This document shows, piece after piece, positions 1-8,860 of a stretch of 64,000 nucleotides of DNA. This DNA is from Alphaproteobacteria bacterium (lineage in GTDB: Bacteria > Pseudomonadota > Alphaproteobacteria > Sphingomonadales > Kordiimonadaceae), in assembly GCA_021774735.1 (NCBI GenBank), contig JAJFIS010000046.1, positions 1 to 64,000 on the forward strand. The letters run 5' to 3'. The notes under the pieces are model-generated. The model was given only the letters and a program-made list of their open reading frames with translations, had not been told where the DNA came from and ran no database searches. The number at the start of each line of letters is the position of its first letter. The first letter of the stretch is position 1. The position numbers and the translations under genes were made by a program.

Positions 1-95
1 CCAATCAAAGCGGCAGCGCAACGTGCTGTCGTACCCGCTACAAAATGTTCTTGTAATCGTGATCGTTTAGCTTGGCTTAATCTGCTCTTTCTCAT
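1..95 (-). CDS. IS1595-like transposase, N-terminal fragment (cut by window edge)
   Basis: Only the first 31 codons are present. The protein begins MRKSRLSQAKRSRLQEHFVA and continues with GTTARCAAALIG. This matches from memory the N-terminus of IS1595-family DDE transposases (a basic start, then a helix-turn-helix with an F-V-A-G-x-T-A-R pattern). It would catalyse transposition of the element at the window edge. I chose the ATG at base 95 because this frame gives the family signature; the ATG four bases upstream is in another frame. Whether the gene is intact cannot be seen here. Confidence 0.65.
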   Translation of the reverse strand, partial: MRKSRLSQAKRSRLQEHFVAGTTARCAAALI

Positions 96-139
96 ACATA
101 CCCCTATAACACAAATTATGCATTATCTGGGTCAGCCCC
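1..139 (-). mobile_element. End of an IS1595-like insertion sequence (partial)
   Basis: The left edge of the window holds one end of an insertion sequence running off the window. Read on the reverse strand, it starts near base 139 with GGGGCTGACCCAGATAATGC, which resembles an IS terminal inverted repeat. The start of a transposase gene follows about 45 bases in. The element lies only about 10 bp from the stop codon of the neighbouring DksA-like gene, so it inserted just downstream of it. The family assignment rests on the transposase N-terminus; the other end is outside the window. Confidence 0.65.
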
Positions 140-149
140 TATTCTTTTA

Positions 150-479
150 TTATTTAGCACACTTAGCACAATTCAAGCTGGCGGGATTTAATTCAAGCCG
201 TTTTATCTCAATATCCTCGCCGCATTTCATACAATAACCAAATTCACCGTCCTCAAGTCGTACTAGGGCAGAATCGATCCGTGCAATTTCCTGACGGCGG
301 CGTAATGCTACCGCCTTGTTCATCGCTTGTCGTTGCATGGCATCAATGCGAGATAAGCGACCAACTTTGGACTGATCAAGCTCAACCGCATTTCTAGCAT
401 CAGCACTTACAGTATCCAGGGCTTCTAATTCTGCTCGGCGATCAACTAGAATGTTGTGCCATTTAATTTCTTTAGTCAT
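150..479 (-). CDS. DksA/TraR family C4 zinc-finger protein
   Basis: This is a 109-residue protein of the DksA/TraR family, whose members bind in the RNA polymerase secondary channel and tune transcription, often with ppGpp. A helical region precedes a C-terminal zinc finger with C83-x2-C86-x17-C104-x2-C107. The N-terminal coiled coil is shorter than in full DksA (about 150 residues), so this is a short TraR/YbiI-like paralogue rather than the main DksA. The start at base 479 is preferred over upstream in-frame ATGs because a GGAA stretch lies just before it. The gene stands alone; an IS element abuts its 3' end without removing the last cysteine pair. Confidence 0.85.
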   Translation of the reverse strand: MTKEIKWHNILVDRRAELEALDTVSADARNAVELDQSKVGRLSRIDAMQRQAMNKAVALRRRQEIARIDSALVRLEDGEFGYCMKCGEDIEIKRLELNPASLNCAKCAK

Positions 480-539
480 GAAATTTTCCATTCCAATACA
501 GTGCAAGAACAGCCATATTTTAGCAGGCAATCTTAATAG

Positions 540-860
540 TGAAATGATTCTTTAAAAAAATATAGTGTTCCAAACTTGGAATTACATCTTTATCAAATAA
601 TAATATGGATAAGATTCATATTTTTCAAAGCAATAGTGATAAATTAAAGTCAAATTTATGGATGCCAATGTAAATTTATATTTTATCAAGTTAGATTTGG
701 TTAGATGAAAATTACTCTCACATAGTTTGAAATAGTTGATTTTTCTAAATGTTTATCGATATATGTTAGCTGAAAGTAACAATATAGAGCAAAGCAGAAT
801 TGTAAATTGCAAAATCTTCTAATTAGTAGGTCTTTTTTCTATTGTTAATTCACGCACATA
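540..860. other. AT-rich intergenic stretch without visible genes
   Basis: This very AT-rich segment lies between the DksA-like gene and the small-RNA candidate. I see no open frame with a plausible ribosome-binding site and no clear repeat. It probably contains the promoter of the DksA-like gene on the reverse strand and the promoter of the RNA on the forward strand. Confidence 0.5.
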
Positions 861-870
861 AAGCTATATC
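842..870 (+). promoter_or_regulatory. Candidate sigma70 promoter of the small RNA
   Basis: TTGTTA (842-847) and TATATC (865-870) are separated by 17 bp, the optimal spacing for a housekeeping promoter. Transcription would start near base 877, just before the two-hairpin RNA. The match to consensus is moderate and the surrounding DNA is AT-rich, so chance occurrence is possible. Confidence 0.4.
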
Positions 871-876
871 TCATAT

Positions 877-980
877 AGGCCGTTAATTCGGTTATTCAAA
901 ACGTCAATCCCTTTGGCCTGTTCCAAAGAATGACGTTGACCCAGAGAGCTCACCCCCATCGCTCTCTGGGTCTTACTTTT
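877..980 (+). ncRNA. Candidate small structured RNA with its own terminator
   Basis: Two hairpins lie side by side in non-coding DNA. The first pairs AACGTCA (900-906) with TGACGTT (931-937), then CTTTGG (911-916) with CCAAAG (923-928) around a 6-base loop. The second has a perfect 12-bp stem, GACCCAGAGAGC (938-949) with GCTCTCTGGGTC (961-972), and a C-rich 11-base loop TCACCCCCATC. It is followed by TTACTTTTTC, which suits Rho-independent termination. A promoter-like pair of boxes ends 7 bases before the inferred start. The product would be about 100 nt. The C-rich loop could pair with purine-rich ribosome-binding sites, a feature known in alphaproteobacterial regulatory RNAs. I do not recognise the family, and no neighbouring gene reads into it on this strand. 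Confidence 0.55.
938..979 (+). terminator. Strong hairpin terminator ending the small-RNA candidate
   Basis: A perfect 12-bp inverted repeat (938-949 and 961-972) has an 11-base loop and is followed by a T-rich tail (973-981). It would also form on the reverse strand, but there it is not followed by a T-tract. Confidence 0.6.
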
Positions 981-1182
981 TCTGACATATTTATGATTGG
1001 CTCAACGTGGAGAATAATATCCCATGGGTATTGCTCGTAAAATAGAGGCCTGTTTGCTGATGCTTCTGTTGACGCTTATTGCTTTTGATTAGCATGCAAT
1101 GTTGTCAGAGAAAATCAAATGACCAGCTACTGAATAAATACTCACAGCTTCATGATATTAGCGGCTAAAGGAAAAGCTGAAA

Positions 1183-1272
1183 TGGCGGGCAGGGTGGGAT
1201 TCGAACCCACGAAGGAGTTGCCCCCTTGCCGGTTTTCAAGACCGGTACATTCAACCGCTCTGTCACCTGCCC
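1183..1272 (-). tRNA. tRNA-Ser (anticodon UGA)
   Basis: On the reverse strand this 90-nt sequence folds as a class II tRNA. The acceptor stem GGGCAGG pairs with CCTGCCC and is followed by G and an encoded CCA. The anticodon stem-loop ACCGGTCTTGAAAACCGG carries TGA. A long variable arm typical of serine tRNAs follows, and the T-arm is GTGGG-TTCGAAT-CCCAC. It reads UCN serine codons. Confidence 0.95.
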
Positions 1273-1512
1273 GCGCGTTTCAGAACCGGGTTTTTAGGGC
1301 CTTTTAATTGCCTTGTCCAGCCCTTGTTTTTTATTCACCAAAAAAGCGGTATTTTAACCCCAGATAACTTGCACCAACCACTAGGAATTGGTACTAATAT
1401 AGTCATAATACACAAGATGAAGGGGGTATGGTAATTTAACCCATTATTTTACGCCTTCAGTTTGTCACAGGTATATTAGCATGGCCATATGAGCCAGAAG
1501 TGAGAGTTTAGG

Positions 1513-4248
1513 GTGAGCGAAAATACGCCTATAGAGCCAATCGACGAAAATATCGAAACCATCTACATTGAAGACGAGATGAAGGCGTCCTATTTGGACT
1601 ATGCCATGAGTGTCATTGTGTCCCGGGCACTGCCAGATGTGCGCGATGGTTTAAAGCCAGTTCACCGCCGTATTTTATACGCCATGCACGAAAGTGGTTA
1701 TGAATGGAATAAGGCTTATAAGAAGTCTGCTCGTATTGTCGGTGATGTGATGGGTAAATACCATCCTCACGGCGATAGTGCTATTTATGATGCTCTCGTG
1801 CGCATGGCACAGGATTTCTCCATGCGGGCTCCTCTGATTGATGGTCAAGGTAATTTTGGCTCTATGGATGGTGATAGCCCAGCCGCGATGCGCTATACCG
1901 AATCGCGCATGGCCAAAATTTCTAGCGTCTTGCTGGCAGATATTGACAAAGAAACCGTAGCTTTCCAGCCCAACTATGATGAGAGCGAAAGCGAACCAAC
2001 TGTTTTGCCCGCACGCTACCCCAATTTACTTGTCAATGGCGGCTCGGGTATTGCGGTTGGTATGGCAACCAATATTCCGCCTCATAATCTTAATGAAGTT
2101 ATCGACGCCACCTGCGCTGTAATTGCTAATCCTGACATTACGGCGCTTGAGCTGATGGAAATCATCAAAGGGCCAGATTTTCCAACAGGCGGCATTATTA
2201 TGGGTGAAGGCGGTATTCGCCAAGCCTTTGAGACCGGACGTGGTTCCGTTGTTATTCGCAGCCGCACTCAAATTGAGGAGATTCGTAAAGACCGTTTTGC
2301 GATTGTAATCACAGAGATTCCTTTTCAGGTAAATAAATCTTCTATGATTGAGAAAATTGCTGACTGTGTCCGCAATAAACGCATTGAAGGTATTTCAGAC
2401 CTGCGAGACGAAAGCGACCGAGACGGCGTCCGAGTGGTGATTGAGCTGAAACGCGATACGGTGCCTGAGGTCGTTTTAAACCAGCTTTTCCGCTTTACAC
2501 CTGTGCAGACACACTTTGGTATAAATATGTTGGCGTTGAATGGCGGTAAGCCAGAGCAATTGCCAATCAAGAAGGTTTTAACCGCTTTTATCGCCTTTAG
2601 AGAAGAGGTCATCACCAAACGTACCAAATATGAGCTGAATAAAGCCCGTAACCGGGCACATTTAATGGTTGGTCTGGTGACAGCAGTTGCCAATATTGAT
2701 GAAGTGGTCGCGATCATTCGAGGTGCTAGTTCACCAGCTGATGCAAGAGAAAAATTAGCCGCCAAAGGTTGGGATGCTAAAGAGATATTGCCATACTTAG
2801 AATTGATCGGTGAGCAAGGCAGCATCGGTGAAGATGGCAGCTATTATCTTAGCGAAGCTCAGATCAAAGCTATCTTGGATTTGCGCCTGCACCGCCTAAC
2901 GGCTCTTGGCCGTGATGATATTGGTAAAGAACTTGAGGAACTCTCTGTAAAGATCCGTGAATACTTAGAAATATTAACTTCACGGGCGCGACTTTATGAA
3001 GTATTGCATGAAGAAATTTTGGCAGTTCGTGATGAATTTGGTAATGAACGCCGCACCGAAATCGACACAACTACCCTTGGTGCATATGACGATGAAGACC
3101 TGATTCAGCGCGAAGACATGGTCGTTACCGTTACGCATACAGGCTATATTAAGCGTGTGCCACTTTCCACTTACCGCGCACAACGCCGGGGCGGCAAGGG
3201 TCGTGCAGGCATGAGTACAAAGGATGAGGACTTCCTCTCAAGTGTGTTTGTCGCCAACACCCATACTCCTGTTCTGTTTTTCTCTAACCTTGGTCAAGTG
3301 TATAAGATGAAGGTATGGAAATTACCTCTCGGTAGTCCAACATCAAAAGGCAAGGCCGTCATAAATCTACTACCCTTGCAACAGGGTGAAACTATCGCCA
3401 CCATTTTGCCGCTTCCAGAAGATGAGGACACATGGGAAAACTTGCATGTGATGTTCGCCACCGCCATGGGCAATGTGCGACGTAATAGGCTTAGTGATTT
3501 TTCTAATGTTATGTCTAATGGTAAAATTGCTATTCGCTTTGCTAGTGAAGAAGATAAATTAATTGGCGTTGGCGTTTGTACAGAAGATGATGATGTCTTA
3601 CTTGCCAATTCTGCAGGTAAATGCATCCGGTTTAAGGCAACTGATGTGCGACTATTCGTTGGACGGACATCCTCGGGCGTTCGGGGGGTTAAGTTAGTTG
3701 GGGATGACCATGTTATTTCCATGTCAATTTTAAAAGGTGTCGCAGCAACCGTTGAAGAACGGGATCAATATTTAAAGGCTGCAAGCTGGAAAAGCGAACC
3801 GGCAGAATCCGAATTATCTGAAGATCGTATGCAGGTACTTTCTGAAGCAGAACAGTTTATTTTATCAGTTACAACAAATGGTTACGGCAAGCGCACCTCT
3901 GCTTATGAATATCGCACCGCCGGGCGCGGGGGCATGGGCATCAAAAATATTGAAGCTAGTGAACGCAATGGCTCGGTCATAGCTGCCTTCCCGATTGAAG
4001 TAAAAGATCAGATCATGCTGGTGACCGACCAAGGCAAACTTATTCGCACCTCGGTTCATGATGTACGCATTGCTGGCAGGGCCACTCAGGGAGTGACCAT
4101 CTTTAAAGTTTCAGATGGCGAACAAGTAGTGTCTGTTGCACATTTAATGGACACAGGCGAAGATGATGAAGAAGGCGATGAGGGTATGGAATCAGAAGCT
4201 GCATCAGATGTGGTTGTTGATTTATCAGTTGATAACCAGCAAGATTAA
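1513..4248 (+). CDS. gyrA: DNA gyrase subunit A
   Basis: GyrA is the DNA-breaking and rejoining subunit of the type II topoisomerase that introduces negative supercoils. The 911-residue protein shows the winged-helix/tower region with the catalytic tyrosine Y128 (in AAMRYTE). The quinolone-resistance region [10 protein letters not shown] has the drug-sensitive residues S89 and D93 (E. coli S83 and D87). The C-terminal beta-pinwheel contains the GyrA box QRRGGKG near residue 557. The end is an acidic tail rich in D and E. The start is GTG; no strong Shine-Dalgarno is visible. Its 3' end overlaps the convergent transporter gene by 24 bp. It is not in an obvious operon. Confidence 0.98.
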   Translation: MSENTPIEPIDENIETIYIEDEMKASYLDYAMSVIVSRALPDVRDGLKPVHRRILYAMHESGYEWNKAYKKSARIVGDVMGKYHPHGDSAIYDALVRMAQDFSMRAPLIDGQGNFGSMDGDSPAAMRYTESRMAKISSVLLADIDKETVAFQPNYDESESEPTVLPARYPNLLVNGGSGIAVGMATNIPPHNLNEVIDATCAVIANPDITALELMEIIKGPDFPTGGIIMGEGGIRQAFETGRGSVVIRSRTQIEEIRKDRFAIVITEIPFQVNKSSMIEKIADCVRNKRIEGISDLRDESDRDGVRVVIELKRDTVPEVVLNQLFRFTPVQTHFGINMLALNGGKPEQLPIKKVLTAFIAFREEVITKRTKYELNKARNRAHLMVGLVTAVANIDEVVAIIRGASSPADAREKLAAKGWDAKEILPYLELIGEQGSIGEDGSYYLSEAQIKAILDLRLHRLTALGRDDIGKELEELSVKIREYLEILTSRARLYEVLHEEILAVRDEFGNERRTEIDTTTLGAYDDEDLIQREDMVVTVTHTGYIKRVPLSTYRAQRRGGKGRAGMSTKDEDFLSSVFVANTHTPVLFFSNLGQVYKMKVWKLPLGSPTSKGKAVINLLPLQQGETIATILPLPEDEDTWENLHVMFATAMGNVRRNRLSDFSNVMSNGKIAIRFASEEDKLIGVGVCTEDDDVLLANSAGKCIRFKATDVRLFVGRTSSGVRGVKLVGDDHVISMSILKGVAATVEERDQYLKAASWKSEPAESELSEDRMQVLSEAEQFILSVTTNGYGKRTSAYEYRTAGRGGMGIKNIEASERNGSVIAAFPIEVKDQIMLVTDQGKLIRTSVHDVRIAGRATQGVTIFKVSDGEQVVSVAHLMDTGEDDEEGDEGMESEAASDVVVDLSVDNQQD

Positions 4249-4851
4249 TGCACCCATAGCTAAAAATGATCCTGAAATGCGGCCTATTAGTTTAGCGCCG
4301 CCTTTTTTGTGTAACCATTTGCGGGCAAATGAGGCAAAAAAGACCCATCCGCAGTCACTCAGTCCGCTTATGATGATGAAGACGATGGCTAAACTAGCCA
4401 TTTGTGGCACTAATGGCGCTTCAAAGTCCAAAAATTGTGGAAAAAAAGCAGCAAAGAACAAATACCCTTTTGGATTTGTACTGGCTACTATCAAAGCTTT
4501 CTTAAATGCTTTTTTGGGGTTTGCTATTAAATTTTTACTTAGGCTATCATCAGCAATGTCAGTAGCCTTTCTCAGCATTTGATAGGCCATATACAATAGA
4601 AAGACAGCACCAATATACCGGATGACATCGTTGGCCCATGGCGGCAACATCATAAATAGAGTTGCGCCGCCAGTTACATAAATTGCTAAAAACACAACGC
4701 CAAAAATCAAGGTGCCTAAAACTACTGCAAAACCATGGCGGGGCCCGAAAGTTAATGTTTCAGCAATAATTAGGGAAACAATGGGGCCTGGCGTGAGAAC
4801 CAATGTCATGGTTGCTAAGGCAAATAACGATAATATTATCGGGTCTGGCAT
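4225..4851 (-). CDS. LysE/RhtB family amino-acid exporter
   Basis: This 208-residue hydrophobic protein belongs to the LysE/RhtB family, inner-membrane exporters of amino acids and related compounds. About six membrane segments are visible, with the family's N-terminal pattern [17 protein letters not shown] near residues 20-36 and GARHG-like FGPRHGF. Length is normal. I chose the ATG at 4851 (MPDPIILS) because the upstream in-frame extension is not hydrophobic in the family manner and would run into the coaD start region. It converges on gyrA with a 24-bp overlap and is divergent from coaD. The substrate cannot be told. Confidence 0.85.
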   Translation of the reverse strand: MPDPIILSLFALATMTLVLTPGPIVSLIIAETLTFGPRHGFAVVLGTLIFGVVFLAIYVTGGATLFMMLPPWANDVIRYIGAVFLLYMAYQMLRKATDIADDSLSKNLIANPKKAFKKALIVASTNPKGYLFFAAFFPQFLDFEAPLVPQMASLAIVFIIISGLSDCGWVFFASFARKWLHKKGGAKLIGRISGSFLAMGALILLVIN

Positions 4852-4951
4852 AGGAAAAGCCTTAAAAGAGTAAAAATGCATTGCCTTTTGAGCGTAATTG
4901 CCCAATCTTGCGACTTTCAACAATAGTTGCAACAGTTTTATGGGAGGTCAC

Positions 4952-5473
4952 GTGGGCAACAAACGTATTGGTTTATACCCTGGCACCTTTGATCCAATAA
5001 CCAATGGTCACCTAGATATTATAAAGCGTAGTCTTCAGCTTGTGGACCGCCTTGTCATTGGCGTGGCGACAAACCCGAGCAAGAACCCTATGTTCACTTT
5101 GGATGAAAGAGTGGCGATGGTGGTTTCTGAGGTTCAGGAAATAGCGGTTGTCACAAAAACCCAAATTGATGTGGTTGCCTTTGATGAATTGTTGATGTTC
5201 TTCGCAAAACGTGTGGGTGCTAACTTTATCATTCGCGGACTTCGTGCTGTAGCTGATTTTGAATATGAGTTTCAAATGACCGGTATGAACTATCAAATTG
5301 ACCCCGATATTGAGACGGTCTTTTTAATGGCGGACCCAAAGTATCAAGCGATTGCTTCACGCCTGGTTAAGGAAGTGGCTATCTATGATGGCAAGATCAG
5401 TGCTTTTGTGCCCACTGCTGTTGACAAAGCTGTCCGTGAAAAAGTTACATTAATGAACCGCAAGAAGTCTTGA
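4952..5473 (+). CDS. coaD: Phosphopantetheine adenylyltransferase
   Basis: CoaD transfers AMP from ATP to 4'-phosphopantetheine, the fourth step of coenzyme A synthesis. The 173-residue protein opens with IGLYPGTFDPITNGHLDII, which contains the nucleotidyl-transferase T-x-G-H motif (residues 17-20). It carries FIIRGLRAVADFEYE in the middle and an IASRLVKEVA segment equivalent to the ISSTxVRE signature. I chose the GTG at 4952, 4 bases after a GGGAGG ribosome-binding site at 4942-4947. The ATG at 4940 would place that site inside the gene. Two cyclophilin genes follow within 20-35 bp, forming an operon arrangement common in this class. Confidence 0.95.
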   Translation: MGNKRIGLYPGTFDPITNGHLDIIKRSLQLVDRLVIGVATNPSKNPMFTLDERVAMVVSEVQEIAVVTKTQIDVVAFDELLMFFAKRVGANFIIRGLRAVADFEYEFQMTGMNYQIDPDIETVFLMADPKYQAIASRLVKEVAIYDGKISAFVPTAVDKAVREKVTLMNRKKS

Positions 5474-5490
5474 GTTAAGGATGTTATGGA

Positions 5491-6069
5491 ATGAAGAAAC
5501 TATTTATTATGCTGCTTTTATGGATGGGAGGGTCACTTTCTGCCACAGCTCAGGTCGATTTAAGCGGAGTTGACCCAGAGAAACTACTGGTCCTTGATGT
5601 TTCATATCCGGGCGGTAAAGGCCGTATCGTTATAAATACTTTTGAAAAATTTGCACCGGTTCATGTAGCCCGCCTGAAAGAGCTGGCCCGGCAAGAATTT
5701 TACGACGGTCAAATATTTCACCGGGTGATTGATGGCTTTATGGCCCAGACGGGCGACCCAGAGGGAACAGGGCTCGGCGGCTCAGGTCAAAATCTTCAGC
5801 CAGAATTTTCCCGCCTGCCTCATTTGCGGGGTACCTTGTCTATGGCAAGAGCCGATGAAGAAGATAGTGCAGACAGCCAGTTTTTCATTGCACTGAACCG
5901 GGTGGCTTACCTCGACAATAAGTATACGATTTGGGGCAGGGTCGTCTCAGGCATGGAACATGTTGATGCAATCCCTAAAGGGGAGCCGCCAATGACCCCA
6001 GGAAAGATTATTCGGATGCGGGTTGCCGCTGATATAGCAAATTGGCCCGCACTTACTATCCCTGAATGA
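5491..6069 (+). CDS. Exported cyclophilin-type peptidyl-prolyl isomerase
   Basis: This cyclophilin catalyses proline cis-trans isomerisation in the periplasm. Residues 1-20 form a signal peptide ending ATA, with cleavage likely before Q21. The isomerase domain has the core FHRVIDGFMAQTGDP with the catalytic arginine R78, F83 and Q86, and SQFFIAL further on. Length (192) fits a short bacterial cyclophilin plus signal. It starts 17 bp after coaD and lies 33 bp before a cytosolic paralogue, so the pair divides the two compartments. Confidence 0.92.
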   Translation: MKKLFIMLLLWMGGSLSATAQVDLSGVDPEKLLVLDVSYPGGKGRIVINTFEKFAPVHVARLKELARQEFYDGQIFHRVIDGFMAQTGDPEGTGLGGSGQNLQPEFSRLPHLRGTLSMARADEEDSADSQFFIALNRVAYLDNKYTIWGRVVSGMEHVDAIPKGEPPMTPGKIIRMRVAADIANWPALTIPE

Positions 6070-6102
6070 ATATTATTAGCACTAACCGAGAAGGAACAGG
6101 CA

Positions 6103-6579
6103 ATGACCGACCTTGAAAACAGACTTTATCTAGACATTAACACCGGCGAAGACGAAGGCCGTGTTGTCATTGATTTACGGGAAGACAAAGCCCCGGGTCA
6201 TGTGGCACGCATCAAAGAACTTGCCCGTGAAGGTTTTTATGATGGCATCATCTTTCACCGGGTTATTGATGGCTTTATGGCCCAAACGGGTGACCCAAAA
6301 GGAACCGGCATGGGCGGTTCAGGCCAAAAGCTTAAAGCAGAATTTAATGATGTTAATCACGGACGCGGGGCGGTGTCTATGGCGCGTTCGCAAAATCCAG
6401 ATAGCGGTGATAGCCAGTTTTTCATCTGCTTTGGTGATGCATCCTTCCTAGACGGCCAATATACGGTTTGGGGACAAGTGGTTGAAGGCATGGAGCATGT
6501 AGACGCTATCCCAAAGGGTGAACCACCTAGGTCACCAGGCAAAATTGCTAAAATGCAGGTGGCCGCTGACGTGGAATAA
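6103..6579 (+). CDS. Cytosolic cyclophilin-type peptidyl-prolyl isomerase
   Basis: This is the second, leaderless cyclophilin (158 residues). The catalytic core FHRVIDGFMAQTGDP is identical to that of the upstream gene, with R53, F58 and Q61, and it shares SQFFI and GMEHVDAIPKGEPP. It lacks a signal peptide and should act in the cytoplasm. A GAGAAGGAACAGG stretch just upstream serves as ribosome-binding site. The two genes look like a tandem duplication with divergence of the N-terminus. The transcript probably ends at the hairpin right after this gene. Confidence 0.93.
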   Translation: MTDLENRLYLDINTGEDEGRVVIDLREDKAPGHVARIKELAREGFYDGIIFHRVIDGFMAQTGDPKGTGMGGSGQKLKAEFNDVNHGRGAVSMARSQNPDSGDSQFFICFGDASFLDGQYTVWGQVVEGMEHVDAIPKGEPPRSPGKIAKMQVAADVE

Positions 6580-6607
6580 CTGCTCTAAAAACTAACTCTT
6601 TTCATCT

Positions 6608-6630
6608 GGGCACCTTTTGGTGCCCTTTTG
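6608..6630 (+). terminator. Rho-independent terminator after the cyclophilin pair
   Basis: GGGCACC (6608-6614) and GGTGCCC (6619-6625) form a perfect 7-bp GC-rich stem with a TTTT loop, followed directly by TTTTGTTT. It closes the coaD-cyclophilin transcription unit before queA. Confidence 0.85.
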
Positions 6631-6671
6631 TTTGCTTGAGCATTTACCAAAGGTGATATACAAGCGCGGCC

Positions 6672-7715
6672 ATGAAAGTATCTCTATTTGATTTTGATTT
6701 ACCCCGCGCATCCATTGCGCTTCGCCCCGCACGGCCACGTGATGCCGCGCGTATGTTGCTTGTGGGTGATGGAGGCCTGCGAGATAGCTTTGTTGCCGAG
6801 TTGGAAAGCCAACTACAGGCTGGCGACATGCTGGTCTTTAACGACACCAAGGTTATCCCCGGTCGGCTTTACGGCAAACGCGGAGAGGCCAATGTTGAGG
6901 TAACGCTGCATAAACGTGAAGCCACTTGCACTTGGCGGGTGTTTGCCCGGCCAGCAAAGAAGTGCCGTTTGGACGACATTTTGACATTCGGTGACCTTCA
7001 AGCAAAAGTCACGCATATAGGCGACGCGGGCGAACGAACGCTTGAGTTTTTGGTCTCCCCTGATGCCATGATGCCAACCTTGGTGCGCTGTGGTGAAATG
7101 CCTCTGCCGCCTTATATAGCCTCTCAGCGCGCTATCGACGCTGCCGACGCAGATGATTACCAAACCATGTTTGCCCGCGTTGAGGGGGCCGTTGCGGCGC
7201 CAACAGCAGCATTGCATTTCACCGATGACATGATGGCGCGTTTGAAAGCAAAGGGCGTTCTTTTTCAATATTTGACCCTACATGTGGGGGCGGGCACTTT
7301 TTTACCAGTGAAAGTGGATGATACTGAGGATCATATTATGCACAGCGAATGGGGCCTGATCACCGAGAAAGCAGCAGGTGCGATGAATGCTGTGAGAGCG
7401 CAAGGCGGGAGACTTGTCGCCATTGGGACCACGTCACTGCGGTTAATGGAAAGTGCTGCAGACGCGGAAGGTTTGCTGCATGAGTTTGAAGGCGACACCG
7501 ATATTTTTATAACACCGGGTTATAAATTCCGGGCAGTTGATTTGCTCATGACCAATTTTCATTTGCCAAAATCTACGCTATTCATGTTGGTATCGGCCTT
7601 TGCAGGCTCTGAGGTCATGCAAGACGCCTACAGACATGCGATTGATACTGGCTATAGATTTTACAGTTACGGCGATAGCTCGCTTTTATACCCAAAGGAC
7701 AGCTCCCAGCGATGA
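6672..7715 (+). CDS. queA: S-adenosylmethionine:tRNA ribosyltransferase-isomerase
   Basis: QueA moves the ribosyl part of SAM onto 7-aminomethyl-7-deazaguanine in tRNA to make epoxyqueuosine. The 347-residue protein has family landmarks: a start [22 protein letters not shown] near residue 55, GEMPLPPYI near 142, the long stretch [11 protein letters not shown], and [19 protein letters not shown] near the C-terminus. The stop codon overlaps the tgt start (ATGA), so the two queuosine genes are translationally coupled. It begins 42 bp after the terminator of the previous operon. Confidence 0.97.
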   Translation: MKVSLFDFDLPRASIALRPARPRDAARMLLVGDGGLRDSFVAELESQLQAGDMLVFNDTKVIPGRLYGKRGEANVEVTLHKREATCTWRVFARPAKKCRLDDILTFGDLQAKVTHIGDAGERTLEFLVSPDAMMPTLVRCGEMPLPPYIASQRAIDAADADDYQTMFARVEGAVAAPTAALHFTDDMMARLKAKGVLFQYLTLHVGAGTFLPVKVDDTEDHIMHSEWGLITEKAAGAMNAVRAQGGRLVAIGTTSLRLMESAADAEGLLHEFEGDTDIFITPGYKFRAVDLLMTNFHLPKSTLFMLVSAFAGSEVMQDAYRHAIDTGYRFYSYGDSSLLYPKDSSQR

Positions 7716-8854
7716 GTGAACGATTTAAATTTGATATTAGCGCGACCGACGGCAACGCCCGCACCGGTGTCATTAAAATGCAGCGCGGTGAAATTCGCAC
7801 CCCAGCTTTTATGCCGGTTGGAACCGCAGCCACCGTTAAGGCTATGACGACTTCGAGCGTGCGCGCGACCGGCGCGGATATTCTGCTCGGCAACACCTAT
7901 CATTTGATGTTGCGGCCAACGGCTGAACGTATTGACCGGCTTGGTGGCTTGCATAAATTCATGAATTGGGACCAACCCATTTTAACTGATAGTGGTGGTT
8001 TTCAAGTCATGTCACTGACCGACCTTCGCAAAATGAGCGAGGACGGCGTTGAGTTTCGCTCTCACATTGATGGTAGTCGCCATATGCTAAGCCCCGAGCG
8101 TAGTATGGAAATACAGCGCTTGCTTGGCAGCGATATTGTTATGGCTTTTGATGAATGCACGCCCTATCCAGCCACAAAGGATGAAACCCGTGTCTCCATG
8201 GAGCTTTCCATGCGCTGGGCAAGGCGATCACGCGATGGCTTTAATAGTGGCAAGGAACATGCTGACAAATCAGCACTTTTTGGCATTGTGCAAGGCGGTG
8301 TTCATGAGGATTTACGCCGAACAAGCATCAATGCCCTGACCGAGATTGGTTTTGACGGTTATGCTGTTGGTGGCCTTGCGGTGGGGGAAGGCCAGAAGTT
8401 GATGTTTGAAGTGCTTGATTTTACCATGCCCATGATGCCAACCGATGCCCCGCGTTATTTGATGGGGGTAGGCAAACCCGATGACATAGTAGGAGCCGTT
8501 GAACGCGGTATTGATATGTTTGACTGTGTTTTGCCTACGCGTTCGGGCCGTACAGGGCAAGCCTTTACCCGCCGTGGTACGGTGAATATGAAAAATGCTC
8601 GTCACAGGGATGACCCGCGCCCTATCGACGAGACATGTGGCTGTCCAGCATGCAGTGATTATTCTAGGGCCTATATTCATCATCTGATAAGAACAGGTGA
8701 GATATTGGGTGCCATGCTGTTAACTGGGCATAATTTACAATATTACCAAGACCTTATGTCGGGATTAAGAGAAGCGATTGCTGTGGGGGCATTGCGCGAA
8801 CATGTGGCAGCGTTTCACGAGAAGCGTTTAGGCGGCGATATTACAGCCTTGTAA
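7712..8854 (+). CDS. tgt: Queuine/preQ1 tRNA-guanine transglycosylase
   Basis: Tgt exchanges guanine-34 of GUN-anticodon tRNAs for preQ1. The 380-residue protein shows the general-base aspartate D93 in [11 protein letters not shown], the pocket GLAVGEG, the nucleophile region [15 protein letters not shown], and the structural zinc site C-x-C-x2-C (residues about 309-314) with the following YIHHL histidine. The start overlaps queA by four bases. The gene ends 6 bp before the stop of the convergent hydrolase gene, with no clear terminator between them. Confidence 0.97.
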   Translation: MSERFKFDISATDGNARTGVIKMQRGEIRTPAFMPVGTAATVKAMTTSSVRATGADILLGNTYHLMLRPTAERIDRLGGLHKFMNWDQPILTDSGGFQVMSLTDLRKMSEDGVEFRSHIDGSRHMLSPERSMEIQRLLGSDIVMAFDECTPYPATKDETRVSMELSMRWARRSRDGFNSGKEHADKSALFGIVQGGVHEDLRRTSINALTEIGFDGYAVGGLAVGEGQKLMFEVLDFTMPMMPTDAPRYLMGVGKPDDIVGAVERGIDMFDCVLPTRSGRTGQAFTRRGTVNMKNARHRDDPRPIDETCGCPACSDYSRAYIHHLIRTGEILGAMLLTGHNLQYYQDLMSGLREAIAVGALREHVAAFHEKRLGGDITAL

Positions 8855-8860
8855 GGCGCT

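Noticed and set aside
1273-1512. Promoter or regulatory hairpin for gyrA
   Set aside because: Several weak boxes and a short ACCAA/TTGGT inverted repeat occur, but none has convincing spacing or strength.
4163-4582. Forward frame overlapping the end of gyrA and the exporter
   Set aside because: It lies out of frame in gyrA and antisense to the membrane segments of the exporter; composition is not protein-like.
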